Below are positions 62,688 to 64,000 of a stretch of DNA of 64,000 nucleotides, one piece after another. How positions within the stretch are numbered: the first letter of the stretch is position 1; every line of letters begins with the position of its first letter. The notes below the pieces were generated by a model. The model saw nothing but the letters and a program-made list of their open reading frames with translations, did not search any database and had not been told where the DNA came from. This stretch comes from Agreia sp. COWG (GTDB lineage Bacteria > Actinomycetota > Actinomycetes > Actinomycetales > Microbacteriaceae), in assembly GCF_904528075.1 (NCBI RefSeq), contig NZ_LR882035.1, positions 1,240,001 through 1,304,000 on the forward strand, given 5' to 3'. The position numbers and the translations under genes are program-made.

Positions 62688-64000
62688 ATGCGTATTCCCC
62701 TTGGATGGTTGGCCGAGTTCGTCGACCTGGCCCCCGGAAGCACCGTCGACGAGGTCCATGCCGCTCTCGTGAAGGTCGGCTTCGAGGAGGAGGGCTCCCA
62801 CGACTTCGACCTCACGGGCCCGATCGTCGTGGGCGAAGTGCTCGACTTCGTCGAGGAGCCCCAGTCCAACGGCAAGACGATCCGTTGGTGCACCGTGCGG
62901 GTCGCTCCGGTGGGCGAGACAGCACCGGATGGCGGGGCCGACGTTCGTGGCATCGTGTGCGGCGCCGCCAACTTCGTCGCCGGTGACAAGGTCGTGGTCA
63001 CTCTTCCCGGTGCGGTTCTGCCCGGAGGCTTCGCGATTGCCGCCCGCAAGACCTACGGCCACGTATCCGACGGCATGATCGCGTCGTCGAAGGAACTGGG
63101 CCTCGGGGACGACCACGACGGAATCCTGCGCCTCGTCACGCTGGGCCTCGACCCGGTGGTGGGAACCGACGCGCTGTCGCTGCTCGGACTCGACGATCAG
63201 GCCGTCGAGGTCAACGTGACCCCAGACCGCGGCTACGCGTTCTCGATCCGCGGCATCGCCCGTGAGTACGCGCACTCCACGGGGGCTGCGTTCCGCGATC
63301 CCGTCGCAGCCGTCGAGCCGATTCAGGCATCCGGCTTCTCGGTCGATATTGCCGACGACGCTCCGATTCGGGGCCGAGTCGGAGCCACTGTGTTCGCCAC
63401 GCGCGTGGTGCGCGATGTCGATGCGAGCCGGCCGACCCCGCCCTGGATGGCGACCCGACTGAGTCTTGCCGGCATCCGGTCGATTTCGCTGATCGTCGAC
63501 ATCACGAACTACGTCATGCTCGAACTCGGCCAGCCGACCCACGCCTACGACCTCGACAAAGTCACCGGAGGCCTCACCGTGCGCCGTGCGCGCCCGGGGG
63601 AGACACTCGTGACCCTCGACGAGCAGAAGCGCACGCTCAGTGTCGAAGACCTTGTGATCGCCGACGGCACAGGGGCCATCGGGCTGGCTGGCGTGATGGG
63701 CGGCGCCTCCACCGAGATCGGATCCGAATCGCACACCGTGCTCGTCGAGGCAGCCAACTTCGACCCCGTCTCCATCGCGCGCACCTCCCGCCGCCATAAG
63801 CTTCCGAGCGAAGCGTCGCGACGATTCGAGCGGGGGGTCGACCCGCAGATCGCGACGGCAGCGCTGGAGCGCGTCGCCCAGCTGCTCGTCGACTTGGCGG
63901 GAGGAACGGTCGCCGACACCGGCTCGTTCCACTCGGAGCACCCCGACCCCCAGCCGGTCGAGCTGCCCGCCGGGTACATCACCGGCCTGGTCGGGGTCGA
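62688..64000 (+). CDS. pheT: Phenylalanyl-tRNA synthetase beta subunit, N-terminal part
   Basis: Runs off the window end after about 437 codons of an expected ~830. Visible: MRIPLGWLAEFVDL start, an OB-fold tRNA-binding domain (about 40-155; GPIVVGEVLDFVEEP and GIVCGAANFVAGDKVVV), the B3/B4 editing domain (SISLIVDITNYVMLELGQPTHAYD), and the start of B5 (RRHKLPSEASRRFERGVDP). It edits mischarged Tyr. ATG 62688 is 3 nt after pheS. Confidence 0.96.
   Translation, partial: MRIPLGWLAEFVDLAPGSTVDEVHAALVKVGFEEEGSHDFDLTGPIVVGEVLDFVEEPQSNGKTIRWCTVRVAPVGETAPDGGADVRGIVCGAANFVAGDKVVVTLPGAVLPGGFAIAARKTYGHVSDGMIASSKELGLGDDHDGILRLVTLGLDPVVGTDALSLLGLDDQAVEVNVTPDRGYAFSIRGIAREYAHSTGAAFRDPVAAVEPIQASGFSVDIADDAPIRGRVGATVFATRVVRDVDASRPTPPWMATRLSLAGIRSISLIVDITNYVMLELGQPTHAYDLDKVTGGLTVRRARPGETLVTLDEQKRTLSVEDLVIADGTGAIGLAGVMGGASTEIGSESHTVLVEAANFDPVSIARTSRRHKLPSEASRRFERGVDPQIATAALERVAQLLVDLAGGTVADTGSFHSEHPDPQPVELPAGYITGLVGV

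Noticed and set aside
61656..63941. A 761-codon minus-strand frame antisense to pheS and pheT
   Set aside because: It is the complement of two well-recognised synthetase genes in a GC-rich genome, where long antisense frames are common; composition is Arg/Asp/Val/Gly-biased with no domain.
1..64000. tRNA genes, CRISPR arrays, insertion sequences or prophage genes
   Set aside because: All intergenic gaps were read; none contains a cloverleaf, direct-repeat array, transposase or phage gene.

Overview
The window is a GC-rich, densely coding stretch of chromosome from an actinobacterium. Microbacteriaceae is the best guess: DUF3046 beside recA, a ClgR-type regulator after pgsA-cinA, DUF1844 beside infC, a LysM gene divergent from lexA, an HrcA/CIRCE-controlled dnaJ, and a gluABCD-type uptake operon all point that way. 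The family assignment is inference from gene content and order, not from a phylogeny. I found no tRNA, rRNA, insertion sequence, prophage or CRISPR array, and codon use looks uniform, so this appears to be vertically inherited core genome.

Layout. 1-2.9 kb: end of an osmoprotectant-binding protein, a DedA membrane protein, and an M56 peptidase/BlaI pair. 2.9-8.7 kb: cydABDC (cytochrome bd oxidase and its assembly exporter), divergent from blaI with two matching 17-bp dyads between them. 8.8-11.5 kb: pabC-like and pabB genes (folate) and tag (DNA repair). 11.6-18.5 kb: leuS, comEA-comEC-holA. 18.5-25.5 kb: rpsT, an aminotransferase-acetyltransferase fusion, an NAD-dependent epimerase-like gene, lepA, a DUF1990 gene, hemW. 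25.5-33.8 kb: two DUF4870 genes, hrcA-dnaJ-rsmE, HIT-phoH-ybeY-CNNM-era. 33.9-41.2 kb: dapA, RNase J, a membrane protein, ftsK-pgsA-cinA. 41.4-47.6 kb: clgR, DUF3046, recA-recX, miaB-miaA-dapF. 47.6-51.2 kb: an RsmC-like methyltransferase, hflX, lexA and a LysM gene. 51.2-55.5 kb: hisC-hisB-hisH-hisA, an SseB-like gene, DUF1844. 55.6-64 kb: infC-rpmI-rplT with an SpoU methyltransferase, gluABCD, and pheS-pheT (cut by the window end).

Themes. DNA damage: recA, lexA and the LysM gene all have SOS-box-like sites, so the LysM protein is probably the SOS cell-division brake. Translation and ribosome maturation are heavily represented. Respiration: the M56/BlaI pair is placed to control cytochrome bd rather than a beta-lactamase, and is the best candidate for an incompletely described system. 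About eighteen genes have a TANNNT box ending 6-8 nt before the start codon (hisC and the hisB site less clear), i.e. probable leaderless transcripts. Several RNA hairpins are unexplained: one inside the SpoU methyltransferase coding sequence, one in the LysM 5' leader, one between gluB and gluC, and a 24-bp dyad before clgR. The 8-mer GCATCCGG/CCGGATGC is clearly over-represented by a hand count.
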